64,000 nucleotides of DNA from CBDDBK01 sp965225715 (GCA_965225715.1 CBDDBK010000004.1:310001-374000), one strand, 5' to 3'; shown: positions 1-9,207, counted from the stretch's first letter. The notes: generated by a model from the letters alone, not told the origin. Numbers and translations are program-made.

Positions 1-1725
1 GATAAAAGCTAAAATACCGCTGCCGTTTTTTTCGATAAAGTACTGCCCATAGCGTAAAAATTTAACGTAGTCATCGTTGAGCCATTTTGGGTTGCGCTCT
101 TTGAGTTTTACTTTTCCTCCGGGTTCTTTTTTATAATCCTCCATAAGGTTCATGATCCAAGTACCTTTATTGACACTTTCACCGCTATAAGGTGGATTTC
201 CAATGATGCACATCACAGGGGTATCGCGTTTTATATGGTTTGCTTCGTTTGCCTCGTTACTTAGCCAACTGGCAAAGAACGTTCGAGTATCCGGATGGGC
301 TTCTTCTAAACTATTGGTCAGATAAATTTTAAATCTCTGTTGTTCATTTATTTGTCTGTTCTGATTGTTTTTATCACCTCTATCATATCCTGTTTCTTTG
401 AGCAATACATCGAGTTGTAAATGCGCCATAGCATAACTTGCCATCAAAAGCTCAAAGCCATTAAGGCGAGGCAACAGGTGTTTATCCACGTAGTTGTTCC
501 AAATACCTTGGCGTCCTTCACTTTTTAACTGCTCATATATTTGCTTAACAATTTCGGCTAAAAAGGTGCCTGTTCCTGCTGCAGGGTCCAAAATTTGGAC
601 TTTATGCACTTCTTTTTGTTTTTTGTCTTTAGGGTTTATAAGGGTTTTTTGGGTATCGCCCAAGCCGTCAGAGAGATCAAAATCATTTTTTAAAATATCA
701 TGAACAGCCCGCACTATAAAGCCGACTACAGGTGCTGGCGTATACCAAACGCCTCGGCTTTTTCGCAGCTTAGGGTCATATTGGGCAAGAAAATCCTCAT
801 AAAAATGGATGATAGGGGCTTCTGTCTGTGTAGATTTGCCGTAGTTTTTTAACAATTCTTCTACATCGCAAGCCAAAAAAACTTGTACGAGGTTATCGAC
901 AATCCATCGGATACGGTCGTCAATATCGGGTCCGGCAATGTAACCGAATAGTTTTCGTAAAAAAGGATTGGTTTTGGGGATAAGTTCGGCAGCTTGTTGT
1001 CGGCTAAAAGTATTTGCTTTAGAATCGTTTAAGCGTGCTGCAAAAAGCCCATAAGCAATGGTTTGAGCGTATATATCGGAAAAGGTTTTGGCATCAATAT
1101 CATGAATTAGGAGTTCCTTAAACGCTTGCACCTGTTCTTGCAAAGTGCTGTTCTGTTGTTTATTTTTATCATTGGTCAATGATTTTTCAATCACATTGGC
1201 AAGCAATCGGGCTTTACCAGCCATTATTTCGGCTAAGTTTTTAGAATTTTTAATTGTTTGACCAAAAGTAGAGCAAAATTCTTTAACAAAATTTTCAAAA
1301 AGAGGGAAATTTTCGGGTAAAGGTGTAATTTTTTGATCGGAAAAGTCAGCAATAGTTATTTTTTTGACAAAACCCCCATTCCGATACCAATGAAAATGCA
1401 AATAGTCGGTAAATATGAGGTTGTTTAAAGAGTCTTTATACCGGTCAAATTGTTCTTTATTACCTGTTTTCTTTTTTCCTTCTAAGTCATTGTCACCAAT
1501 ATTTTTAGCTTCAATAAAACCTATAGGAATATCCTTTTTTAGGAGGATATAATCGGGTGCGCCACAGGCTTGCCTTTTCGGTTCATTGGTGGCTTGAACA
1601 TTGGGTACTAGACTTTCAATAAGTTGTTGCAAATCGCCTCTGTACGAATGTTCAGTAGCTTTACCTGTTTTATAACGCTGAATAATATTTTTCAGGTATT
1701 GAAATGTTGTTGGGGTATTTTCCAT
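1..1725 (-). CDS. Single-chain restriction-modification enzyme (type IIG/ISP-like), C-terminus beyond window
   Basis: Reading from the ATG at 1725 towards base 1 gives 575 residues with no stop, so the 3' end lies outside the window. The N-terminus has a PD-(D/E)XK nuclease pattern (D58, then E72-A-K74). The adenine methyltransferase domain shows SAM-binding motif I, DPAAGTGTF, at 380-388 and catalytic motif IV, NPPY, at 510-513. Nuclease and N6-adenine methyltransferase in one chain is the layout of type IIG and ISP enzymes. No helicase-sized segment lies between them, which favours type IIG. The target-recognition domain would be in the missing part. No separate modification gene is visible, as expected for a self-contained enzyme. 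Confidence 0.85.
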   Translation of the reverse strand, partial: MENTPTTFQYLKNIIQRYKTGKATEHSYRGDLQQLIESLVPNVQATNEPKRQACGAPDYILLKKDIPIGFIEAKNIGDNDLEGKKKTGNKEQFDRYKDSLNNLIFTDYLHFHWYRNGGFVKKITIADFSDQKITPLPENFPLFENFVKEFCSTFGQTIKNSKNLAEIMAGKARLLANVIEKSLTNDKNKQQNSTLQEQVQAFKELLIHDIDAKTFSDIYAQTIAYGLFAARLNDSKANTFSRQQAAELIPKTNPFLRKLFGYIAGPDIDDRIRWIVDNLVQVFLACDVEELLKNYGKSTQTEAPIIHFYEDFLAQYDPKLRKSRGVWYTPAPVVGFIVRAVHDILKNDFDLSDGLGDTQKTLINPKDKKQKEVHKVQILDPAAGTGTFLAEIVKQIYEQLKSEGRQGIWNNYVDKHLLPRLNGFELLMASYAMAHLQLDVLLKETGYDRGDKNNQNRQINEQQRFKIYLTNSLEEAHPDTRTFFASWLSNEANEANHIKRDTPVMCIIGNPPYSGESVNKGTWIMNLMEDYKKEPGGKVKLKERNPKWLNDDYVKFLRYGQYFIEKNGSGILAFI

Positions 1726-2410
1726 ACTTGGGGTTTAAAATCGGGTTTAGTGCTAGCAAAGGCTTTATAAGTTATCGGGTTTTTTAAGGTAAAGAGCATA
1801 AAAAAATAAGAGTTCTGCATAAGTAGGCAAAAGAAGTTTTCGTTTTAAATGCTCTTATAATCAACTCCTTTTAAAAGTTTTTGGAGTTTTTCAGATCTGT
1901 TAATAGTTTGATTAGAAGCAATATTAGGTAAAATTTCTGGTATCAACAAGTGTAAGTGTTTTGAAAAATATTTACCTCAATACTTTTTTTAGTTTTGAGC
2001 TTGAAAATGCAAGTCAATTTTTTACAACTCAAATGCTGTAAGACTTTTATATAAGAATCTAGCGCATCTGCTTTTAAAGAACTTTTGATTTTTTTTTTAC
2101 TTTTTAATAAAGTCTTTGAAAATCAGGGAATTTATCTATATTTTAGCCTCTTTATTTCTGTATAAATCAGCTAATAAAACTTATGGGACGAATAAATTTT
2201 GCTCAGGCTATGCTGGATGGATGCAAAAGGAGGCTAGTTTAAAACTATAAATATATAAATTATTTATAGTTAATAAGTTATATTATTTTTAAATTTTTTA
2301 CCGAACTATTTGGAAAACTTAATATAATAATGCTATTTTATTTTGAAAAGAGTCATTTTCAATAAACTAAATCATTTAAAAATTCTTTTTTCAAGTAAAG
2401 TAACTATATA
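1726..2410. other. Intergenic region between divergent R-M and hutH genes
   Basis: AT-rich, with no supported gene. It must carry promoters for both flanking genes, but I cannot place them with confidence. It contains TTTTTTACCGAACTATT at about 2295-2311, also found upstream of the M20 gene near 40585. A degenerate copy of the dispersed intergenic repeat occupies 2327-2408. The short frame starting at 2182 (19 codons) has no supporting evidence. Confidence 0.5.
2327..2408 (+). repeat. Dispersed intergenic repeat, family A (degenerate copy)
   Basis: Matches the family layout: an AATGCTATTTTATTTT core, a TTTTCAATA segment, then AAAAATTCTTTTTTCAAGT followed by ACTATA. It ends against the hutH start codon, so it may supply part of that gene's leader. 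Confidence 0.5.
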
Positions 2411-3901
2411 ATGTTTAAATATGGAATAGATCAACTAACGGTTGAAAAAGTCATTCAAATAGCCGAAGGTGAACAACCTACAATTTTGACTGACAATACT
2501 ATTGATAAAATAAATGCTTGTAGAACTAAAGTAAAAAAAATGACCCGTAGCCATACAACTGTCTATGGCATAAATACGGGTTTTGGGACCTTATGTGATA
2601 CGAAAATACCATTTGAGAAAATCAATAAGCTGCAAGAAAATTTGCTTATTACTCATGCTGTTGGCGTTGGTAAGCCGATAAAAAAAGAATTATCTAAAAT
2701 TATGATGATTTGTAAGGTACATGCTTTATGTCAAGGATTTTCGGGAATTAGACTTAAACTTATTAAACGTATTCTATTTTTTATAGAACATGAAATGTTG
2801 CCTGTTGTTCCAGAACAAGGTTCTGTAGGGGCATCAGGAGACTTAGCCCCGTTAGCTCATTTATTTTTACCCCTTATTGGAAAAGGTGATTTTTGGATAG
2901 GTGATAGTATTATAGAGGCAAAAAAGGTTTTAAGTAAATATAAACTAAAACCTCTTTATTTACAATCTAAAGAAGGTTTAGCACTCATTAATGGCACTCA
3001 ATTTATATTGGCTCATGCTGTTCAAGGTTTACATAAAATGGCTTACTTGTTAGATTTGGCAGATCTATCAGGAACAATGAGTTTGGAAGGATTCCAAGGA
3101 AGTGCTTCTCCATTTAAAGAAGCTCTTCATCTCATACGTCCATTTAAAGGTAACTTAAAAGTTGCTGAACGTATTCGTATGCTTTTAAAGGATTCTCAAA
3201 ATGTGGTCTCTCATGAAAATTGTGAACGTGTACAAGACCCTTATTCTTTAAGATGTATGCCTCAAGTACATGGGGCTTCAAGAAACGCTTGGTATCATTT
3301 GAAAGAATTAACCGAAATTGAACTTAATTCTGTTACAGATAATCCCATTATAATCAATACTAAAGAAGCTGTTTCTGGTGGAAATTTTCACGGACAATCC
3401 TTAGCTATGGCTATTGATTATTGCACCTTAGCAGCCTCAGAATTGGGAAATATAGCAGATAGAAGATGTTATTTATTATTGGAAGGTGCTTATGGGTTAC
3501 CTCGTTTTTTGATAGAAAAAGGTGGCTTAAATTCAGGTTTCATGATGCTCCAATATACAACTGCAGCCTTAGTCAGTGAAAATAAATCGTTGTGTTTTCC
3601 CGCTTCAGCAGATAGTATACCAACTTCATTAGGACAAGAAGACCATGTATCTATGGGTAGTATTTCAGGAAGAAAGTTGAATCAAGTTTTGTATAATATA
3701 GAAAAAATTTTGGCTATAGAATTAATGATTGCCACTCAAGCGCTTGATTTTAGAAAACCTAATACCTTTTCTATTATAATAGAAAAAAATTATAAAATCA
3801 TCAGATCTAAAATTAGCAAATTAGAAGATGATAGAATTTTGAAAAATGATATAGATTATATGATAGAATTGGTAAAAAATCAAGTTTTTATTGTGAAATA
3901 G
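2411..3901 (+). CDS. hutH: Histidine ammonia-lyase
   Basis: Deaminates L-histidine to urocanate, the first step of histidine degradation, in the cytoplasm. The 496 residues match the family length. The Ala-Ser-Gly triplet that forms the MIO cofactor is at 141-143 within GSVGASGDLAPL. The catalytic tyrosine is in YGINTGFG (Y52), and QEDHVSMGS is near residue 414. His82 in the LLITHAVGVG segment fits histidine (or tyrosine) rather than phenylalanine as substrate. The other hut genes (hutU, hutI) are not next to it, so the pathway is scattered or incomplete. Starts at ATG. Confidence 0.92.
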   Translation: MFKYGIDQLTVEKVIQIAEGEQPTILTDNTIDKINACRTKVKKMTRSHTTVYGINTGFGTLCDTKIPFEKINKLQENLLITHAVGVGKPIKKELSKIMMICKVHALCQGFSGIRLKLIKRILFFIEHEMLPVVPEQGSVGASGDLAPLAHLFLPLIGKGDFWIGDSIIEAKKVLSKYKLKPLYLQSKEGLALINGTQFILAHAVQGLHKMAYLLDLADLSGTMSLEGFQGSASPFKEALHLIRPFKGNLKVAERIRMLLKDSQNVVSHENCERVQDPYSLRCMPQVHGASRNAWYHLKELTEIELNSVTDNPIIINTKEAVSGGNFHGQSLAMAIDYCTLAASELGNIADRRCYLLLEGAYGLPRFLIEKGGLNSGFMMLQYTTAALVSENKSLCFPASADSIPTSLGQEDHVSMGSISGRKLNQVLYNIEKILAIELMIATQALDFRKPNTFSIIIEKNYKIIRSKISKLEDDRILKNDIDYMIELVKNQVFIVK

Positions 3902-3906
3902 CAAGT

Positions 3907-4104
3907 GAAGTTGTTTACAAATTCATTTAAGCATTTTTAAAGAATACATTTTTTTAATAATCTGATTATCAGAGATTTTAGTTTTTAAGTTTTAAAAAAT
4001 TACGTTTAAATAGCCTGAAATAATTATCTAAATTAAAAATATTGTTGTACTCATAAATTATTGATAATAAATGTTTTTAAATTTTTTAATTTGTAAACAA
4101 CTTC
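3907..4104. repeat. 198-bp inverted-repeat element (MITE-like)
   Basis: GAAGTTGTTTACAAATT at 3907-3923 and its exact reverse complement at 4088-4104 form perfect 17-bp terminal inverted repeats. They bound an AT-rich stretch with no reading frame. Size and structure fit a miniature inverted-repeat element. A related degenerate pair is near 17763-17910. No clear target duplication flanks it. Confidence 0.6.
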
Positions 4105-4147
4105 TATATTAGAAATTAACTTTTTTTACTTTTTATTTATTTGATTG

Positions 4148-4582
4148 ATGTATAGAATAAAAAAACAACTCCTATGCCGCTCTATGATTACCAAAGTTGG
4201 TGCCTCTATTGCTGCACTTATTGGGCTATTACTTGCTTCTTATTATAACATAGAAATGACTGTTTTTACCAAATGGGGATTTTTTCTTTGGTATGGAACA
4301 TTTGGGGGTATTATTGCCTCTATGGGATTTGTGGTCGTGCATCCTATTTTTCCCAAAAATAAAACACTTCGATCAATTATTCGAGGGCTAATTATCGGCG
4401 CTTGGATGAATTTTATATTGGTGTTTTTTGCTTATGATACTATTAATCAAATTGCTCAATCATTTGATTGTTTGCAAGGACAATCACCTTTTGTACTTTT
4501 TGTACTTGAAGGGATGTTATTTGGGGCAGTTTTAGATTATTTGGGAACTCGGTTTGGAGGTGAAGGAAAAGAGTTATTTTAA
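4148..4582 (+). CDS. Small integral membrane protein, unknown function
   Basis: 144 residues from the ATG at 4148; a TTG one codon upstream is less likely. Hydropathy suggests four membrane helices (about 15-33, 40-63, 78-98 and 115-135), a short basic N-terminus, and a charged C-terminal end. I do not recognise the family. It converges on the penicillin-binding protein gene with a 17-bp gap, leaving little room for separate terminators. Confidence 0.6.
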   Translation: MYRIKKQLLCRSMITKVGASIAALIGLLLASYYNIEMTVFTKWGFFLWYGTFGGIIASMGFVVVHPIFPKNKTLRSIIRGLIIGAWMNFILVFFAYDTINQIAQSFDCLQGQSPFVLFVLEGMLFGAVLDYLGTRFGGEGKELF

Positions 4583-4599
4583 TTTTTTTAAATAGTGTT

Positions 4600-6444
4600 T
4601 CATTGTGCGGGTTCCATTTGAAGGCTATCGGAGGTAATAGGGTATAAAACTTCTTTTTTACGACGCAAATAATCTTCGAGCCAAAGTCTGGATTCATGAA
4701 CTTTTCCTTTTAAATATTTTTGAATTGCCAAACTGGCTATTGGTGCAGCCACCAACCCACCATAACCCGCATTTTCAACATAAACAGCAATAGCAATTTT
4801 TGGATCTTTATAAGGAGCAAAAGCAATAAACACAGAATGATCTTTACCATGTGGATTTTGAGCTGTCCCCGTTTTACCGGCTAAAACGATATCCGGAATT
4901 TTTGCCAAACCAGCTGTACCATAAACAACCTGAGCCATAGAGCTTGCTACAAAATTAAAATAAACACTATCAATATCTATACGATTCTTTTTTTGGAAAG
5001 CCTCTATGACTTCACCATTAATACGAGAAACAATATGAGGTGTTTTATACCAACCTCGATTGGCAATAATAGCCGTTAGGTTAGCCAACTGCAAAGGCGT
5101 AATCCCTATCTCACCTTGTCCAATACCTAAAGAATAGATATTACTAAATTTCCACCTTTTATTTTTATACGATTGGTCATAAAGTTCGACCGAAGGTATA
5201 ATACCTCTTGCCTCAAATGGAATATCTATACCTAATCTTTGACCTAATCCCAATTTTTTTAAATCTTCACTAAAATGTTGCAAGCCTTCACGAGATTTTT
5301 CTATCATACTTTTATCGCCTTTGCCCACTATTATTTTTCTAAATGCTTGATAAAAATAAGGATTGCAAGAATGTTTGATAGCACCTTCTAAATCTAAAGG
5401 ACTTGGATGATTATGACAGGCTACTAATCTTTTATTGCAAGAAAAACGAGTATGGACAGTATCTAAAATTTTATGATTCAAACCAATTAAAGATATTATA
5501 GTTTTAAAAGTTGAACCCGGTGGATAAGTAGACATCACCGCTCTATTGAACAAAGGTAAATTCGGATTTAGCTTAAGCATTCTATAATTCTTACTGTTTT
5601 CATGAGAATCACCGGGTAATAAATTGGGGTTATAATTTGGTACAGAACAAATTGCTAAAATACCTCCTGTCTCTGGCTCTATAGCTACAGCAGCACCTCG
5701 AAAACCTGCCATCAATGATTCAAGATACTTTTGTAAGGATAAATCGATAGAGGTTTTTAAAACATAGCCTTCTTCCAAAGTCTGATCAAATTTTCCAGAT
5801 TGAAATCGAGATTTTATGATATTATTAACATCTCTTAACACATAATTTATACCTTTTTTACCTCTAAGACTGGACTCATAGTAACGTTCTAAGCCACTTT
5901 TCCCGACCAGATTTCCTTGGGTATAATATTTTAAAGTATCTTTTTCAAGACTTTTAGCATCAATTTGCCCTATATAACCTAAGACATGAGCAATATGACG
6001 ATGAGGATAGTGGCGAATAAATTTTGGAATAATTGTTAAACAAGAAAAACCTCCAATCTCATCAATAATAACATTTAATTCCTCAATGCTTAACCCTTCA
6101 ACGAATACCGATGGTTTCCGCCATGAAAATTGTTTGGCTTTATCTAATCTTTGTTTAAAATCCGCCTCAGACATATTTAAGACACGACAAAGTTCTTCTT
6201 TTTGTTCTTCTAAGAGAAGTTTTGGTATGATGCTTAGGTCAAATACGGGTTTATTTTTGACTAAAATTTCATCGTTTCTATCTAAAATAAGCCCACGCAC
6301 AGTTTGCGTTTCTACTTTATCAATAACATTATGTCTGGCTTCAACAGCATAATGTTCACTGAAAACTTGCAGTTGTAAAAGCCTAAACGACAAAGCTATA
6401 AATACAACTATAATTATATTTCTTATAATAGTGTATTCATTCAT
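4600..6444 (-). CDS. mrdA: Penicillin-binding protein 2 (peptidoglycan transpeptidase)
   Basis: Cross-links peptidoglycan during lateral wall growth, anchored to the inner membrane by one N-terminal helix (about 8-25). All three catalytic motifs of the transpeptidase domain are present: S311-T-F-K314 in YPPGSTFK, S359-C-N361, and K524-T-G526 in LAGKTGTAQ. The N-terminal pedestal domain includes GLILDRNDEILVKN, typical of class B enzymes. 614 residues is normal for PBP2. Usual neighbours such as mreBCD or rodA are not adjacent here. Confidence 0.9.
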   Translation of the reverse strand: MNEYTIIRNIIIVVFIALSFRLLQLQVFSEHYAVEARHNVIDKVETQTVRGLILDRNDEILVKNKPVFDLSIIPKLLLEEQKEELCRVLNMSEADFKQRLDKAKQFSWRKPSVFVEGLSIEELNVIIDEIGGFSCLTIIPKFIRHYPHRHIAHVLGYIGQIDAKSLEKDTLKYYTQGNLVGKSGLERYYESSLRGKKGINYVLRDVNNIIKSRFQSGKFDQTLEEGYVLKTSIDLSLQKYLESLMAGFRGAAVAIEPETGGILAICSVPNYNPNLLPGDSHENSKNYRMLKLNPNLPLFNRAVMSTYPPGSTFKTIISLIGLNHKILDTVHTRFSCNKRLVACHNHPSPLDLEGAIKHSCNPYFYQAFRKIIVGKGDKSMIEKSREGLQHFSEDLKKLGLGQRLGIDIPFEARGIIPSVELYDQSYKNKRWKFSNIYSLGIGQGEIGITPLQLANLTAIIANRGWYKTPHIVSRINGEVIEAFQKKNRIDIDSVYFNFVASSMAQVVYGTAGLAKIPDIVLAGKTGTAQNPHGKDHSVFIAFAPYKDPKIAIAVYVENAGYGGLVAAPIASLAIQKYLKGKVHESRLWLEDYLRRKKEVLYPITSDSLQMEPAQ

Positions 6445-6765
6445 ATCTTTATAATTAGAAATTGGGAATTAAAAATTACAACTGATGTCTTTCTATAGTT
6501 AGGTCACTTAAAAAAAGGATTCTTAGAGCTTTTAACGTCATTGCTATGTATCTTACAAAGATGGACAAAAATACACTCAATTCCATATGTATAGGCCTTT
6601 ATATTTTAAAGCTATTTTTCCAATAAATACTTTAGTTTCTGTTTAGAAAATAGAATTTTTTAGTTCTTTAATTCAAAAAATAACTCTAAATTGTCGAAAA
6701 AGTGTACTTTTAGAAGCTAAATAACTATTTTTAATCATTATTTAAATTTAATAATTTTTTGAACT
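6445..6765. other. Intergenic region upstream of the NLR unit
   Basis: Holds a family-A repeat copy (6493-6550) and the presumed divergent promoters of mrdA and the NLR pair. TACTTTTA near 6706 resembles the Bacteroidota -7 box TAnnTTTG at 7 of 8 positions, but no -33 element at proper spacing was found. Confidence 0.4.
6493..6550 (-). repeat. Dispersed intergenic repeat, family A
   Basis: In this orientation the sequence begins TATAGTTAGGTCACTT, continues AAAAAAAGGATTCTTAGAG, and ends in CATTGCTATG. It corresponds to the reverse complement of the copies at 13731 and 36600. Confidence 0.5.
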
Positions 6766-7131
6766 ATGCAAGACTACACAGACCAAAATAATTTAGAATC
6801 CTTAACCGACTTAATAGAAAAGTCCACCATGTTATTTAAAAAAGGAAAACCTTCTATATTAGCTGTTAAGACCTTGGTAAAAGCTATTAAGCCACTTTTT
6901 GGCAAAAATAAAACAATAGAAGCCTTAGAAGGAAAAAACGATATCACCAGCCAAGATATGGAGGACTTATTGGCAATTATCGAAAATATCTATACGTCCG
7001 TTAAAAAACTTCAAAAAGGCTTAGAAAAAGTGAAAAAAGTTTCTGAAACCACCAAGAAAACAATTATTTTTAAAAAAGGGGGTGCCAACATAGAAGGACA
7101 TATTAAAAATTTAACCCAAAATTATGAGTAA
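6766..7131 (+). CDS. Small helical protein with a C-terminal motif shared with the adjacent NLR; candidate effector
   Basis: 121 residues, predicted mostly alpha-helical and lysine-rich up to about residue 96, with no signal peptide. Its last 20 residues contain F102-K-K-G-G106 and Q118-N-Y120. The next protein has a matching F8-E-K-G-G12 and Q23-N-F25 at its N-terminus, with nearly the same spacing (16 versus 15). The stop overlaps the next start, so the two are translationally coupled. A small helical protein with a C-terminal motif repeated at the N-terminus of a neighbouring NLR is the layout of bacterial amyloid-signalling pairs, in which the small partner is often a membrane-active death domain. 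That role is inferred from layout only; I do not recognise the helical domain. Confidence 0.6.
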   Translation: MQDYTDQNNLESLTDLIEKSTMLFKKGKPSILAVKTLVKAIKPLFGKNKTIEALEGKNDITSQDMEDLLAIIENIYTSVKKLQKGLEKVKKVSETTKKTIIFKKGGANIEGHIKNLTQNYE

Positions 7132-9184
7132 AAATAACACCTATTTTGAAAAAGGTGGGCTTAGTGCCGACCGAGTAGGAAAAGTAGTTCAAAATTTTAA
7201 ATCGGACAGCCAACAAGGCAAAGTTTACCCCAAACAATTAAGCCATAGATTAGGGCGACGGGCTTTGGAAAAGACGGTGGGTAGAAAAGCCGATTTGAAA
7301 ACACTTCGAAAGCGACTTTTGGACAAAAAACAAGTGCTTGTCATTAATGGCATTGGCGGTATTGGCAAAACGACCCTTGCCGAAGTTTATGTGAATGAAT
7401 ATTTTGAAAAGTACAAACATGTGGCTTGGCTTACCCAACCCGACGATGACCCTATGCGGGCATTTACTTCTATTGACCAAGGTTTAACCCAAACCTTTGC
7501 TATAGACCTACGCGATAAAGATATTAAAACCTTGTTTTGGGAAGTTATGCGGGCTTTACACAGCCTAAGCCAAAAACCTATTCTAATTGTTATCGATAAC
7601 GCGACTCAAAGGCTTTTTGAAATTCAGAAAAACCTATCTCCCGACTGGCATATTTTGATCACTTCCCGCCAAAAAATAGATACTTTTGAACACCTGCCTT
7701 TGGGCTTTCTAACACCCAAAAACGCCCTTGCCCTGTTTAACAGGCATTACAAGCGCAAAAAAATAACGGAATCTGATATAAAAATTCTATTAAAACAGGT
7801 GGATTACCACACCTTAACCGTGGAAATTTTGGCAAAAACAGCTGAAGTCTACGCTTACACTTACGAAGATTTAAGCCAAGCCCTTGAAAAAAATTTGGAA
7901 GCCGACATAAGAGTGGAGCATAGCGAGCAAAAAATAGAGCGCCTCACCAATTACCTCTGCTCTATTTTTGAGCTGACCGACTTGAGCGAAGACGAAAAAT
8001 GGCTCTTACTGAATATATTGGCTTTGCCACCAGATGCTCATAAAGAAGACGATTTAGAAAGCCTGATTCAACCCCAAGCCAGTAGAAAAACCAAATTTAA
8101 AAAACATTTAGCAGCTTTAGCAAACAAAGGCTGGCTGTTGAAAGAAGGTTATAGCTACCGCCTGCACCGCATCATTGCCGAAGTTTTGAAAAGAAAACTA
8201 AAGCTCGATTTTGAAAAGGTTAAACCCTTATGCCAGTCTTTAATTTCTCTACTAAGCATAGACCAAGCCAAGGATAACCCTATTGATAAATTTCCTTTTA
8301 TACCTTATGGCTCTACTTTTTTAGAAATCTTCGAAAAACTTGAACATGAAGATAAAGCAGTTTTGCAGAATAATTTGGGGCTACGATTTCAAGCCTTAGG
8401 CGACTTGAAAACAGCAAAAGACTATTTGGAAAAAGCCCTAAAATCGGCCCAGAAAAATAAAAATTTCGGAGAAGCACACCCCAGAACAGCCACTAGCTAT
8501 TCCAATTTAGGCCTAGTGCTTCAAGCCTTAGGCGACTTGAAAACAGCAAAAGACTATTTGGAAAAAGCCCTAAAATCGGACCAGAAAAATTTCGGAGAAG
8601 CACACCCCACAACAGCCACTAGCTATTCCAATTTAGGAACAGTGCTGAAAGACTTAGGCGACTTGAAAACAGCAAAAGACTATTTGGAAAAAGCCCTAAA
8701 ATCGGCCCAGAAAAATAAAAATTTCGGAGAAGCACACCCCACAACAGCCACTAGCTATTCCAATTTAGGCCTAGTGCTGAAAGCCTTAGGCGACTTGAAA
8801 ACAGCAAAAGACTATTTGGAAAAAGCCCTAAAATCGGCCCAGAAAAATAAAAATTTTGGAGAAGCACACCCCACAACAGCCATTCGCTATTCCAATTTAG
8901 GCCTAGTGCTGAAAGACTTAGGCGACTTGAAAACAGCAAAAGACTATTTGGAAAAAGCCCTAAAATCGGCCCAGAAAAATTTCGGAGAAGCACACCCCAC
9001 AACAGCCACTAGCTATTCCAATTTAGGAATGGTGCTTGCAGATATGAAAGATTACGCCCAAGCTGTCGAACTTATTCGAAAAAGTTATGCTATTTTCAAA
9101 AACCTTTTTGGGGAAAACCATCCAAATACGCAAGTGGTAAAAGGAAATTTGGAGGTAGTAGCTTCAAAAATGAAAAAGAAGTGA
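7124..9184 (+). CDS. NB-ARC/TPR NLR-like STAND ATPase
   Basis: 686 residues. In order: a short N-terminal motif (8-25) shared with the preceding protein; an NB-ARC nucleotide-binding domain with Walker A GIGGIGKTT (76-84), Walker B ILIVIDN (153-159) and the ITSR sensor (179-182); a helical and winged-helix region to about 370; then TPR repeats of the kinesin-light-chain type to the end. STAND proteins of this form act as switches: the repeats sense a ligand, the ATPase oligomerises, and a signal passes to an effector. No enzymatic effector domain is fused, so the upstream small protein is the natural partner. The ATG lies inside the preceding gene (8-bp overlap). The five central TPR copies are almost identical in DNA, a sign of recent expansion. 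Confidence 0.85.
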   Translation: MSKNNTYFEKGGLSADRVGKVVQNFKSDSQQGKVYPKQLSHRLGRRALEKTVGRKADLKTLRKRLLDKKQVLVINGIGGIGKTTLAEVYVNEYFEKYKHVAWLTQPDDDPMRAFTSIDQGLTQTFAIDLRDKDIKTLFWEVMRALHSLSQKPILIVIDNATQRLFEIQKNLSPDWHILITSRQKIDTFEHLPLGFLTPKNALALFNRHYKRKKITESDIKILLKQVDYHTLTVEILAKTAEVYAYTYEDLSQALEKNLEADIRVEHSEQKIERLTNYLCSIFELTDLSEDEKWLLLNILALPPDAHKEDDLESLIQPQASRKTKFKKHLAALANKGWLLKEGYSYRLHRIIAEVLKRKLKLDFEKVKPLCQSLISLLSIDQAKDNPIDKFPFIPYGSTFLEIFEKLEHEDKAVLQNNLGLRFQALGDLKTAKDYLEKALKSAQKNKNFGEAHPRTATSYSNLGLVLQALGDLKTAKDYLEKALKSDQKNFGEAHPTTATSYSNLGTVLKDLGDLKTAKDYLEKALKSAQKNKNFGEAHPTTATSYSNLGLVLKALGDLKTAKDYLEKALKSAQKNKNFGEAHPTTAIRYSNLGLVLKDLGDLKTAKDYLEKALKSAQKNFGEAHPTTATSYSNLGMVLADMKDYAQAVELIRKSYAIFKNLFGENHPNTQVVKGNLEVVASKMKKK
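8398..9030 (+). repeat. Tandem 126/132-bp repeats encoding near-identical TPRs
   Basis: Five copies of a unit encoding LGDLKTAKDYLEKALKS followed by FGEAHP(T/R)TA and YSNLG. Copies are 44 codons long, or 42 when a Lys-Asn pair is missing. Synonymous positions are conserved as well, so the array arose recently and could change copy number without shifting frame. Confidence 0.85.
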
Positions 9185-9207
9185 TGGGTGTTTTTTAAAT
9201 TTAGAAA

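Noticed and set aside
494..703. Plus-strand 69-codon frame
   Set aside because: Antisense of the methyltransferase domain of the R-M gene, which has clear motifs in its own frame.
2182..2241. Short frame beginning MGRINFAQAMLDG
   Set aside because: Nineteen codons, no leader and no recognised homologue; could be chance in AT-rich DNA.
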